Shown in pieces: positions 1 through 7,600 of a stretch of DNA of 9,594 bases. Each line of letters opens with the position of its first letter. Position 1 is the stretch's first letter. The stretch is taken from the NCBI GenBank assembly GCA_029858925.1, contig JAOUEB010000026.1:1-9594 (forward strand). Reading direction: 5' to 3'. Position numbers and translations under genes: made by a program. The notes under the pieces were generated by a model. It saw only the letters and a list, made by a program, of their open reading frames with translations. It was not told the origin of the DNA and ran no database searches. The DNA is from Nitrospira sp. (GTDB lineage Bacteria > Nitrospirota > Nitrospiria > Nitrospirales > Nitrospiraceae).

Positions 1-1
1 G

Positions 2-280
2 AAAGGTCTTTCAAGCTCCCTTCCGACCGTTCCACGAATGTTTGCCGGAATCCACATCTTGAATCCCCGGTTGCTGCGGGAGGTGCCGAAGGGTGTCGCC
101 TCGTCGATCATCGATCCCTATGTGGCGGCCATCGCGCGAGGCGACACGGTGCTTGGGTATGATCTGAACGGTTACTGGTCGGACATCGGAACAGCCGAAC
201 GGTATGCGCAGGCTGAGCACAATGTCCGATCGGGGCTGATACGGTTGGAAGATCGCCGGCTTGCCGTCGCGCAGAAATAA
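2..280 (+). CDS. Sugar-nucleotide pyrophosphorylase (NTP_transferase family), C-terminal part
   Basis: Partial gene: the 5' end lies outside the window. The 92 visible residues read through to a TAA at 278-280. They match the C-terminal third of the nucleotidyltransferase (NDP-sugar pyrophosphorylase) fold. The segment FAGIHILNPRLL near residues 14-25 is the usual 'product' beta-strand region. SSIIDPYVAAIARGD follows at about 34-48, and GYWSDIGTAERYAQAE at about 57-72 carries the conserved Trp-x-Asp-Ile-Gly-Thr motif, whose Asp helps bind catalytic metal. Enzymes of this family join a sugar 1-phosphate to a nucleoside triphosphate, giving NDP-sugar and pyrophosphate in the cytoplasm. The protein stops about 20 residues after this motif, so it lacks the left-handed beta-helix acyltransferase domain of GlmU-type or long GDP-mannose types. 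The sugar and nucleotide cannot be told from this fragment; mannose-1-phosphate guanylyltransferase, MurU-like and HddC-like enzymes are all possible. It converges on the response regulator gene, 120 bp away. Confidence 0.85.
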   Translation, partial: KGLSSSLPTVPRMFAGIHILNPRLLREVPKGVASSIIDPYVAAIARGDTVLGYDLNGYWSDIGTAERYAQAEHNVRSGLIRLEDRRLAVAQK

Positions 281-304
281 CGCCTTGCGCCGTTCCTCGG
301 TTTT

Positions 305-385
305 CGTATCTCGTGAAGCGTATCTCGTATCTCGCAAACAAAGATACGACAGACTCTCTTTCCGTCCTGCGCTTCACGAGATACG
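305..385. repeat. Heptamer-built inverted repeat between convergent genes
   Basis: This element fills most of the 120-bp gap (281-400) between two convergent genes. A perfect 16-bp inverted repeat, CGTATCTCGTGAAGCG at 305-320 and CGCTTCACGAGATACG at 370-385, encloses a 49-nt loop. The left arm is in exact 7-bp phase: CGTATCT at 305, variant CGTGAAG at 312, CGTATCT at 319 and CGTATCT at 326. Inverted AGATACG copies lie at 342-348 and 379-385. The copy at 326-332 can pair with 342-348 to form a small hairpin inside the larger loop. No T-run follows the stem on either strand, so this is not a standard intrinsic terminator. Its position after both stop codons would still allow a role in ending transcription or protecting 3' ends in both directions. 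Confidence 0.85.
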
Positions 386-400
386 CACGGCGCCCCTCGA

Positions 401-1774
401 TTACTCCTCCTTAGATTTTCGTTGTTTGATCAACCGAAGCAGGTAGGTGCGTTGCAGCTTGAGAAATTCGGCGGCTTTGGTCTGATTGCCGTTCGCTCGC
501 TCGATGGCGCGGTCGATGATGTATCGACCGTGCTCCGCCATGGATTCGTGGTACGGCAGGTCCAGATACGGGAGCTGGCCGCTGTCGGACGCGCCTAAGC
601 CGGCGTCTTCCGGCAGCAGAGAGAGCATCGAAGGCTCAATACTGTCTGTGGGGCTGAGGACGACAGCGCGGGCGATGGTATTATCCAACTCGCGGATGTT
701 GCCAGGCCATGGATAGCGGGTGAGCGCGTCCAGCGCGGCGGGGCTCAGTGTCATGCCGGGACGTTTGGCGTCTTTCGCATGACGGTCGAGGAAGAACTGA
801 GCCAAGGCTGCGATATCTCCGCGGCGTTCCCGAAGGGGCGGGAGCGTGAGGGTGATGACGTTCAAGCGAAAATACAGATCCTCCCGGAACTGGCCGGCCT
901 TCACGGATTTTTTGATGTCCTTATTCGTGGCGGCGATGACGCGGATGTTGACCGAGACGTTCTTGGAGCCGCCGACGCGGTGAAACTCACGGTCTTGTAA
1001 GACGCGCAGAAGCTTTGCTTGAAGCGGCAGCGGCATGTCTCCGATCTCGTCGAGGAAGACCGTGCCGCCGTCGGCCATTTCCAGTTTGCCTTTTTGCTGC
1101 CGATCCGCTCCGGTGAAGGCGCCGCGCTCGTGTCCGAACAGTTCATTCTCCAGCAGCGTTTCGGTCAGCGCCACACAGTTGATGACGATGAGCGGCATGG
1201 CCTGGCGGGGGCTCCATTGATGGATGGAGCGGGCGAACAATTCCTTGCCGGTCCCGCTTTCGCCCAGTAGGAGGACACCGGCATCAGACTTTGCGGCTCG
1301 CTGCGCCGCCTCCACCACGGATTGCACGGAGGGACTATTGCCGACGATAGAGGCGTAGCGGCCGGCGACCTCGGATCGGAGATAGGCGACCTGTCGCCGC
1401 AGTGAGTCACGCTCCAGGGCCTTGCGGATGACGATGAGCAGGTGATCTTTTTCGAGAGGCTTGGTGAGAAAGTCGTACGCCCCTTCCTTCATGGCTTCGA
1501 CTGCGGCGCCGATCGAGCCGTGGGCGGTCATGACGACGATCGGCAGGGCATCCGTATGCTTCGACCGGTTCAGCTGTTTCAGCACGTCGAGGCCGGAGAG
1601 TTTGGGAAGCGTCAAGTCCAGCAGCACGAGGTGGGGCGATTCTTGCGCGATCTGCTCCAGCGCCTCCCGCCCGTCCCGCGCAGCCACCGTGCTGTAGCCC
1701 AGGGAGCGCAACCGGTCTTCCAACATCGCGACGATGTCGGCATCGTCATCGACAATCAATATTTTGGCGGTCAT
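401..1774 (-). CDS. NtrC-family sigma-54-dependent response regulator
   Basis: Two-component transcription activator of 457 residues, the normal length for the NtrC/AtoC/ZraR class. The N-terminal receiver domain (about 4-118) has the acidic pair D9/D10, phospho-acceptor D53 in LLDLTLP, T83 and K105. The AAA+ domain (about 143-375) has Walker A GESGTGKE at 171-178, the sigma-54-contacting loop GAFTGA at 218-223, Walker B ending in D242-E243, likely arginine fingers R297 and R303, and the sensor II motif PWPGNIREL with R361. A Fis-type helix-turn-helix lies at about 417-450 (GNQTKAAEFLKLQRTYLLRLI). All key residues are present, so it should hydrolyse ATP and open sigma-54 promoters when phosphorylated. 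The start is supported by AAGGAA just upstream (1775-1780) and by the receiver beginning at once. No kinase gene lies in the window, so signal and targets are unknown. Closeness to gltBD does not by itself make it NtrC. Confidence 0.95.
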   Translation of the reverse strand: MTAKILIVDDDADIVAMLEDRLRSLGYSTVAARDGREALEQIAQESPHLVLLDLTLPKLSGLDVLKQLNRSKHTDALPIVVMTAHGSIGAAVEAMKEGAYDFLTKPLEKDHLLIVIRKALERDSLRRQVAYLRSEVAGRYASIVGNSPSVQSVVEAAQRAAKSDAGVLLLGESGTGKELFARSIHQWSPRQAMPLIVINCVALTETLLENELFGHERGAFTGADRQQKGKLEMADGGTVFLDEIGDMPLPLQAKLLRVLQDREFHRVGGSKNVSVNIRVIAATNKDIKKSVKAGQFREDLYFRLNVITLTLPPLRERRGDIAALAQFFLDRHAKDAKRPGMTLSPAALDALTRYPWPGNIRELDNTIARAVVLSPTDSIEPSMLSLLPEDAGLGASDSGQLPYLDLPYHESMAEHGRYIIDRAIERANGNQTKAAEFLKLQRTYLLRLIKQRKSKEE

Positions 1775-1797
1775 TTCCTTGCCCCTCTCGCCCAGAG

Positions 1798-1913
1798 GGC
1801 GTGGGGGAGTCGTTCATCACTGCGCGCATGCACCGAGCACCGTCCTCAATGTGAACCTTTGATCAATTCTTGCGTGCGGGGTGCGCGAGCACGATGAGCG
1901 ACTCCCCCATGCC
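1798..1913. repeat. Long imperfect palindrome filling the gap before the response regulator
   Basis: Nearly the whole 144-bp spacer between the DUF1015 stop codon and the response-regulator start folds on itself. The basal stem pairs 1798-1818 with 1893-1913: 21 continuous pairs, two of them G-U if read as plus-strand RNA, including the perfect 11-bp core TGGGGGAGTCG/CGACTCCCCCA. Smaller stems continue inwards: 1821-1823 with 1889-1891, 1825-1827 with 1885-1887, 1830-1834 with 1880-1884, and 1837-1840 with 1874-1877. The apical region is about 33 nt and contains TTGATCAA. On the coding (minus) strand the base lies 5 nt after the DUF1015 stop and 23 nt before the regulator ATG. A separate small hairpin, CCCTCT at 1783-1788 with AGAGGG at 1794-1799, sits directly beside the regulator's AAGGAA and competes for bases 1798-1799. 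No terminal inverted-repeat transposon ends or target duplication were recognised. It may be a REP/MITE-like element, a terminator-like structure or an RNA element. Confidence 0.75.
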
Positions 1914-1918
1914 GTCGC

Positions 1919-3241
1919 TTACCCTTCCATGACATTGATGACCAGTCCGGTCAGGGGTTTCGGATAGAAATACGTCGATTTGTGCGGCATGCGTTCGCCG
2001 GCGGTTGCGACCGCTTGGATTTCGCTGACCTTCGTGGCGTTGAGCAGCAGCGCGCCGGTTCCGGTTCCCTGGGCCGCCCAGTCCAAGGCTTCGTGGTCGT
2101 CCTTGGTGTAGAGAATCGCTTCTTGTTCCTGTTGTGTGGGGCAGAGCTTGGCGACGATGAGTTGCTGCAGCAGCGAGACATCGAGCTTCGTGCGGGGGGA
2201 CGCCTGGGGGGATGGACGATGGGCCGGTTTCAAGGTGAGCGTGAAATAGCGGCTGTCTGCCTTCAACGCGATGCCGAAGACTGGAGCGGTTCTCCCGTTC
2301 GTCTTCAAGGCGTCGAGGAACTGCGCGCGGACCGCAGCTTGCGTGGTTGCCGTATAGGGGAATTCCTGAAACTCGAAGGTGTCGCTCAGCAGTGCCTTGA
2401 TGCGATCGTATGGGGGCAGCGGAGTGGTCGTGACCCGGTGTGTGGGCAGTACCGTCAGACCCGGATCTTCGAGCGGGGCCAGCAGCATCAAGACGCCGTC
2501 GTAGGGCTGAAGGCCGGCCGGTGAGCCGGCTTGCTGGCGGCGGAGCTTTTGATAGTTCAGGGCGGTTTCATACCGATGGTGCCCGTCTGCGATGAAGAGC
2601 GGCGTACTCTGCATTTGGTCCACAATCTGCTTGAGTATCGCTGGATCGGTCACGGCCCAGAGACGCTCTCGGCACCCTGCATCGTCCTGGAAGTCGTACC
2701 GCGCCGGGTTTCCCTTCGTTACGGTTTCGAGCAGTCCGATGATGGCCCCTTCTGGATCGGAGTAGAGCGACCAAATAGGGCTGAAGTTCGCCCGGCAGGC
2801 TTCGATGAGGTTCAATCGATCGGTCTTGGCTGCGGCGCGTGTGTTCTCGTGGGGATAGATGTGCCCGGAATCCAGCGCTTCGAGCTTGACGACAGCGAGA
2901 AACCCACGGAGCAGTTTCGCGGGCGCGCCCGGTTCTGATGAGGGAGGACGGTACTCGATCGTATGATAGTAGATAGCCGGTTCGCGATCTCGCTTGAGCG
3001 CGCCGTTCTTGAGCCACTCGCGCAGCGCGACGCCGGCGCGGGTATAACGGTTGTCGGCGGGGCTGTCGCCGGGCTGGTCGAGCCCCAATTCCAGCCGAAT
3101 GATGTTCTGCGGGTGCCGGTTGTGCAACTCCTGTTGGCCGGCCGCATCGATGATGTCGTATGGGGGCGCGACCAGTTTTTCGATGTTGCCCACGACGGCG
3201 GTGTCGTACAGTGTGCCTTGAAACGGAAGAATCTGCGACAT
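1919..3241 (-). CDS. DUF1015 family protein, function unknown
   Basis: A 440-residue protein of the DUF1015 (COG4198) family, which is widespread in bacteria but has no settled function that I know of. Recognisable family blocks are VAPPYDII at 24-31, HPQNIIRLELG at 43-53, GHIYPHENT at 126-134 followed by KTDRLNL, ANFSPIWSLYSD at 151-162, IADGHHRYETA at 217-227, and the C-terminal MPHKSTYFYPKPLTGLVI at 418-435. The His- and Asp-rich DGHHRYE block is the best candidate for an active or binding site; that is inference. There is no signal peptide or membrane segment, so it should be cytoplasmic. The reading frame stays open for 39 more codons upstream, but I start at 3241 because AAGGA (minus strand, 3253-3249) sits 7 nt before this ATG and the family begins near MSQILPF. 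It lies 132 bp downstream of the polyprenyl synthase gene on the same strand and could be cotranscribed. In some genomes the family lies near serine-biosynthesis genes, but none is present here. Confidence 0.9.
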   Translation of the reverse strand: MSQILPFQGTLYDTAVVGNIEKLVAPPYDIIDAAGQQELHNRHPQNIIRLELGLDQPGDSPADNRYTRAGVALREWLKNGALKRDREPAIYYHTIEYRPPSSEPGAPAKLLRGFLAVVKLEALDSGHIYPHENTRAAAKTDRLNLIEACRANFSPIWSLYSDPEGAIIGLLETVTKGNPARYDFQDDAGCRERLWAVTDPAILKQIVDQMQSTPLFIADGHHRYETALNYQKLRRQQAGSPAGLQPYDGVLMLLAPLEDPGLTVLPTHRVTTTPLPPYDRIKALLSDTFEFQEFPYTATTQAAVRAQFLDALKTNGRTAPVFGIALKADSRYFTLTLKPAHRPSPQASPRTKLDVSLLQQLIVAKLCPTQQEQEAILYTKDDHEALDWAAQGTGTGALLLNATKVSEIQAVATAGERMPHKSTYFYPKPLTGLVINVMEG

Positions 3242-3248
3242 GAGTAGT

Positions 3249-3253
3249 TCCTT
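3249..3253 (-). promoter_or_regulatory. Ribosome binding site that sets the DUF1015 start
   Basis: AAGGA on the minus strand lies 7 nt before the ATG at 3241-3239. The longer open frame from 3358 starts with about 39 residues that match no family block and has no clear Shine-Dalgarno sequence that I could see, so the 3241 start is preferred. Confidence 0.65.
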
Positions 3254-3373
3254 GATTGAAGTGGACGATGGTCGTTGCGTGCGTCGGTGCAGACTAAAAG
3301 GCGTAGATCCTTTCTCACCCTTGCGGCACTGTGTCCAGAGCCCTATGTTGTCGAACACAGGTGGGAAGAACGG

Positions 3374-4378
3374 CTATCGGTCGCGGGTAATCATGTAGTC
3401 GGCGGTGACCGTCAAAGCGCGCCGCGCCGGACTCTCCTCGAAGAGATCGAGTTCGCGTTTGGCTGCGGCGATGTACGTGCCGGCTCGGTCCATCGCGTAC
3501 GCGGTCGACCCATATTCATTCATCAGAAACAGAATGCGTTCCAGATCCTCGGCGCTCAGAGTTCTGGTCTCCATGCGATCTTTGATCATGCGTCTGTCTT
3601 GCTCGGAGCATTGTTGCAGCAAATGGAGCAGCGGGAGCGTCGCTTTGCCCTGCCGCAGGTCCTGCCCGATCGTTTTGCCGAGGGAGGCGCCGTTGGCGGT
3701 GTAATCCAAGGTGTCGTCGGCCACCTGGAAGGCGATGCCCAGGTATTGGCCGAAACGGAACAAGGCCTCCTGTTGCGCCTCGGATGCTTCGGCGAGAATG
3801 GCGCCCATACGGCAGGCGGCCGCGATCAACCCGGCGGTCTTATGCTCGACGATCTTGATGTAGTCGACTTCAGGCAGACCCGGATTGCCGTTGTAGTAGA
3901 GTTGGAGGACTTCACCTTCCGCCATCTTCTTGCAGGCTTCCGAGAGCACCTCGTTGATCTCTTGGCTGCGAAATTCGATGACTCGGCACATGGCCTGGGT
4001 ATAGAGATAGTCGCCGACAAGAATGCTGATTTGGTTGCCCCAGACTTTGCGCGCGGTTCTTTTACCGCGGCGGAGGTCGGCCTCATCGACCACGTCGTCG
4101 TGCAGCAGGGTGGCGGTATGGATAAATTCAACGACGCTGCCGAGTTGATGATGCTCTTGCGCGGCGTAGCCGCACAGGCGGGCGCTCAACAAAAGCAGGA
4201 GGGGCCGGAGGCGCTTGCCGCCGCCGCTCAAAATTTGGGCGGCTACGGTATTGACGAGGGCGACGCTGGAGTCCAGATTCCTGTTGACCCGATCTTCAAC
4301 CCCGTCCAGCTCGTGGCGATAGGCGTCCCACACGTCCGCCATGGTGTTCACGGTTGAAAGCACAGGACCTCGAGTCAT
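3374..4378 (-). CDS. ispB: Long-chain all-trans polyprenyl diphosphate synthase (octaprenyl/heptaprenyl type)
   Basis: Trans-isoprenyl diphosphate synthase of up to 334 residues. It adds isopentenyl diphosphate units to an allylic primer to make the quinone side-chain precursor in the cytoplasm. Numbered from the ATG at 4378, the substrate-binding GGGKRLRP is at 52-59, the first Asp-rich motif (FARM) DDVVD at 94-98 with RRGKRTAR after it, and the second (SARM) DDTLD at 221-225. The residue five positions before the FARM is Ala89, in FIHTATLLHDD. That small residue is typical of medium- and long-chain synthases, whereas farnesyl synthases carry a bulky aromatic residue there, so a C35-C45 product is likely; exact length cannot be read from sequence. 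The start is uncertain: ATG at 4378, GTG at 4363 (with GAGG 4 nt upstream) and ATG at 4342 are all in frame, and only the GTG has a Shine-Dalgarno-like sequence. It is divergent from gltB. The symbol is by family; the quinone type (menaquinone or ubiquinone) is not shown here. Confidence 0.92.
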   Translation of the reverse strand: MTRGPVLSTVNTMADVWDAYRHELDGVEDRVNRNLDSSVALVNTVAAQILSGGGKRLRPLLLLLSARLCGYAAQEHHQLGSVVEFIHTATLLHDDVVDEADLRRGKRTARKVWGNQISILVGDYLYTQAMCRVIEFRSQEINEVLSEACKKMAEGEVLQLYYNGNPGLPEVDYIKIVEHKTAGLIAAACRMGAILAEASEAQQEALFRFGQYLGIAFQVADDTLDYTANGASLGKTIGQDLRQGKATLPLLHLLQQCSEQDRRMIKDRMETRTLSAEDLERILFLMNEYGSTAYAMDRAGTYIAAAKRELDLFEESPARRALTVTADYMITRDR

Positions 4379-4386
4379 GGTGCCGG

Positions 4387-4416
4387 ATGGTAGGGCAGAG
4401 GGGGAAACAAAGTCAA
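4387..4416 (-). promoter_or_regulatory. Candidate sigma-70-type promoter for the polyprenyl synthase gene
   Basis: On the minus strand, TTGACT (4416-4411) is followed after 18 bp by TACCAT (4392-4387), which matches TATAAT at four of six positions. Transcription would start near 4380, directly against the ATG at 4378. That would give either a leaderless mRNA or, if translation begins at the GTG at 4363, a leader of about 17 nt containing GAGG. This is a by-eye match only. Confidence 0.35.
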
Positions 4417-4444
4417 GCAGATGGCGGCGTCCACCGACGTAATC

Positions 4445-4474
4445 TTGACAGACAGAGGACCCATCCAGTAAGTT
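4445..4474 (+). promoter_or_regulatory. Candidate sigma-70-type promoter for gltBD
   Basis: A perfect -35 hexamer TTGACA at 4445-4450 is followed after 18 bp by TAAGTT at 4469-4474, a weak -10 (three of six matches). The start point would fall near 4481, which would leave a leader of about 120 nt before gltB. A perfect 10-bp palindrome, CTGATATCAG (4481-4490), sits at that start point and could be an operator, although a 10-bp palindrome is expected by chance several times in a window of this size. The leader also has TCCACG (4475-4480) facing CGTGGA (4514-4519). No convincing sigma-54 -24/-12 element was seen in the divergent spacer. Confidence 0.3.
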
Positions 4475-4589
4475 TCCACGCTGATATCAGGCTGAGGAAT
4501 TTAGCCGGAAAACGTGGAGTTCGGATAGTCCAAAATCTCCTCGCGGAACGCACCTCCATTCGACCGGGAAACTTCCCCACATTGTGAAC

Positions 4590-4593
4590 AGGA
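4590..4593 (+). promoter_or_regulatory. Ribosome binding site that sets the gltB start
   Basis: AGGA at 4590-4593 lies 8 nt before the ATG at 4602. The alternative in-frame GTG at 4584 has no purine-rich site at a useful distance, so the ATG is preferred even though the frame is open from the GTG. Confidence 0.6.
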
Positions 4594-4601
4594 TAGGGGA
4601 C

Positions 4602-7600
4602 ATGAACGTTCCAGGATTTCCTCCCAGACAAGGGCTCTACGACCCTCGGCACGAGAAAGATTCCTGCGGTGTCGGGTTCGTCGTCAACATCAAGGGGCAG
4701 AAGTCGCACGACATCGTCCGCAAGGGGCTCCAAGTCCTGGAAAATCTCACCCATCGCGGTGCGCAGGGAAGCGATCCCTGCACCGGCGACGGCGCCGGCA
4801 TTCTCCTCCAAGTACCTCATGAATTTTTGCGGCGCGCCGCCGGCGATGTCGGAGTCACCCTTCCAGGAGCCGGTGAGTATGGGGTCGGGCAAGTGTTCTT
4901 GCCCCCCGCCCAAGCATCGCGCCAACAATGCGAGAAGCTGTTTGCCACGATCATCGAGAATGAAGGCGCGCGCTTGCTTGGCTGGCGCGATGTGCCGGTC
5001 AAGAGCGACACCATCGGCGCTCAGGCGCGGAAAACCGAACCATACATGCGCCAGGTGTTTATCGCTCGCGACGTGCTGAACGAAGCGCAATTCGAACGGA
5101 AGCTCTATGTTATCCGCAAGGTGGTCGAACAGGCGATCCGTGATTCGGCCATCCAAGGCCGCGAGCACTTTTATATTCCCAGCCTCTCAGCCGGCACGAT
5201 CGTCTACAAGGGTCTGCTGTTGCCGCATCAGATGACGGCCTACTATCAGGATCTCACAGACGCCAGCATGGTGAGCGCGCTGGCCTTGGTCCATTCGCGA
5301 TTCAGCACGAATACGTTTCCGACCTGGCCGTTGGCGCATCCGTATCGGCACATTTGCCACAACGGCGAGATCAATACGCTCAAGGGCAATGTGAATTGGA
5401 TGAAGGCCCGCCAGGGACGCCTCCATTCGGACCTATTCGGGAACGATATGGGAAAGCTCTTCCCAATTGTCTATGAGCCGCAGAGCGATTCCGCCTGCTT
5501 GGACAATGCGCTCGAATTTCTTTTGCTGGGCGGGCGGTCCTTGCCCCATGCCATGATGATGCTGATTCCGGAGCCTTGGGTCGCGAATCCGCACATGGAT
5601 CTCGATCGCCGCGGGTTCTACCAATACCACGCCGCGATGATGGAACCCTGGGACGGCCCGGCGGCCGTCTGCTTCACCGACGGCAAAATGATCGGTGCGA
5701 CGTTGGATCGCAACGGCCTGCGTCCCTGCCGCTATCAAGTGACGACGGATGGGACGGTCGTGCTGGCCTCCGAAGCCGGCGTATTGCCCGCGGACGCGAG
5801 CGACATTCGCATGAAGGGCCGGCTCCAGCCTGGCCGTATGTTTTTGGTCGATACGGTGCAGGGCCGCATCATCGACGACGAAGAGATCAAGGCCGACATC
5901 GTGGGCCGCAAGCCCTATCGGAGCTGGGTTACGCAGTACGGGGTCTCGCTCGATGAGCTGCCGGAGCCGCTCAATGTGCCGCAGCCGGACCATCCCACGA
6001 TCCGCCAGCGCCAGCAGGCCTTCGGCTACACGGTCGAAGAGTTGAAGATGGTCATCACGCCGATGATCGTGACCGGCGAAGAAGCGATCTCGTCGATGGG
6101 GACGGATACGCCGCTTGCGGTCCTGTCCGATCGGCCGCAGCTGCTGTTCAAGTATTTCAAGCAGCTCTTTGCGCAGGTGACGAACCCGCCGATTGATCCG
6201 ATCCGCGAGCAGTTGGTGATGTCGCTGGTGACCAACATTGGCCCAAAGCCCAACTTGATGGAAGAATCGCCCGAATCCTGCCGCCGGATCAAGGTGCAGC
6301 AGCCGATCCTGACGAACGCCGATTTGGCGAAGATCCGCGGGATCTCCGATCCGCATTTCAAGAGCAAGACGCTCCGCATGCTGTTCCGTGTCGCCGAAGG
6401 GCCGGCCGGGCTTGGCGCGGCGGTCGACGCCATGTGCCAAGCGGCCTCGCAGGCGATCAAGGAAGGCTACAAGTTCCTGATCCTCAGCGATCGCGGTGTT
6501 GATGAAAGCTGGGCGCCGATTCCCAGCGTGCTCGGCATTTCCGCCATTCACCATCACCTCGTCCGCGAATGCACGAGGACCGAGGTCGGGCTGATCCTCG
6601 AAACAGGCGAGCCGCGCGACGTACATCAGTTCGCCTGCTTGATCGGGTACGGCGCCGGTACGATCAATCCCTATCTCGTCTTCGAGACGCTCGTCGACAT
6701 GGAGCGCGACAATTATCTGCCGGAAGGGCTTGACGCGCAGACGGCGGAAGGCAAATTCATCAAGGCCATCAACAAGGGGCTGCTGAAGATCTTCTCCAAG
6801 ATGGGCATCTCGACCGTGCAGTCCTATTGCGGGGCTCAGATTTTTGAAGCGATCGGCTTGAACCGCGAACTCATCGACCGCTATTTCACCGGCACGCCGT
6901 CGCGCGTGGAAGGGGTGGGTATCATCGAGATCGGCGAAGAAACGCTTCGCCGTCATCGCATGGCCTATGAGCCGGCGGCGATTCGCCAGCTTGATTTCGG
7001 CGGCGAGGTCCACTATCGCATCCAGGGCGAGCACCATAACTGGAACCCGGATACGATCTACAAACTGCAGCATGCCAGCAAGTCGAACGATCCGAAGACC
7101 TATGCGGAGTTTGCCCAGCTGGTCAACGATGAGAGCAAACGCCGGTCGAATTTGCGCGGCTTGCTCGATTTCACCTTTGCCCAGGCGGCGATTCCGATTG
7201 ACGAGGTCGAGCCGGCAAGCGCGATCGTGAAGCGCTTCAATACGGGCGCCATGTCGTTTGGGTCGATCAGCAAGGAAGCGCACGAAACGCTGGCCATTGC
7301 CATGAACCGTCTCGGTGGGAAGAGCAACACCGGCGAGGGCGGCGAAGACCCGGAGCGGTTCAAGCCGTTGCCGAACGGCGATTCTAAGAATTCGTATATC
7401 AAGCAGGTGGCGTCGGCACGGTTCGGTGTGACGGCGCACTATCTCGTGAATGCGCGCGAATTGCAGATCAAGATGGCGCAGGGCGCCAAGCCGGGCGAGG
7501 GCGGCCAGTTGCCAGGCCATAAAGTCGATGACAATATTGCCAAGTTCCGCTACGCGACGCCCGGCGTGCAACTGATTTCTCCGCCGCCGCACCACGACAT

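Noticed and set aside
3297..3313. Possible terminator after the polyprenyl synthase gene (AAAGG/CCTTT hairpin)
   Set aside because: Only a 5-bp AT-rich stem, with four T residues that are mostly part of the stem itself. Too weak to call, as is the 6-bp CTGTGT/ACACAG pairing at 3329-3360.
3242..3358. 39-codon N-terminal extension of the DUF1015 protein
   Set aside because: The extension has no family similarity, while a good AAGGA site immediately precedes the ATG at 3241.
3275..4357. Plus-strand open frame of 360 codons over the polyprenyl synthase gene
   Set aside because: It is antisense to a gene with intact FARM and SARM motifs, shows no domain of its own, and is explained by codon bias.
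4566..4577. Near-palindrome GGGAAACTTCCC just before gltB as an operator
   Set aside because: Short, and of a type expected by chance in a window this size, with no second copy or recognised regulator.
4354..4587. Plus-strand small open frame of 77 codons ending just before gltB
   Set aside because: It starts inside the antisense of the polyprenyl synthase start region, has no Shine-Dalgarno sequence that I could see, and its product is Arg/Gln-rich without motifs. A leader peptide is not supported.
4584..4601. GTG at 4584 as the gltB start
   Set aside because: No ribosome binding site precedes it, whereas the ATG at 4602 has AGGA 8 nt upstream. The six extra residues do not affect the mature protein because the propeptide is cleaved before C22.
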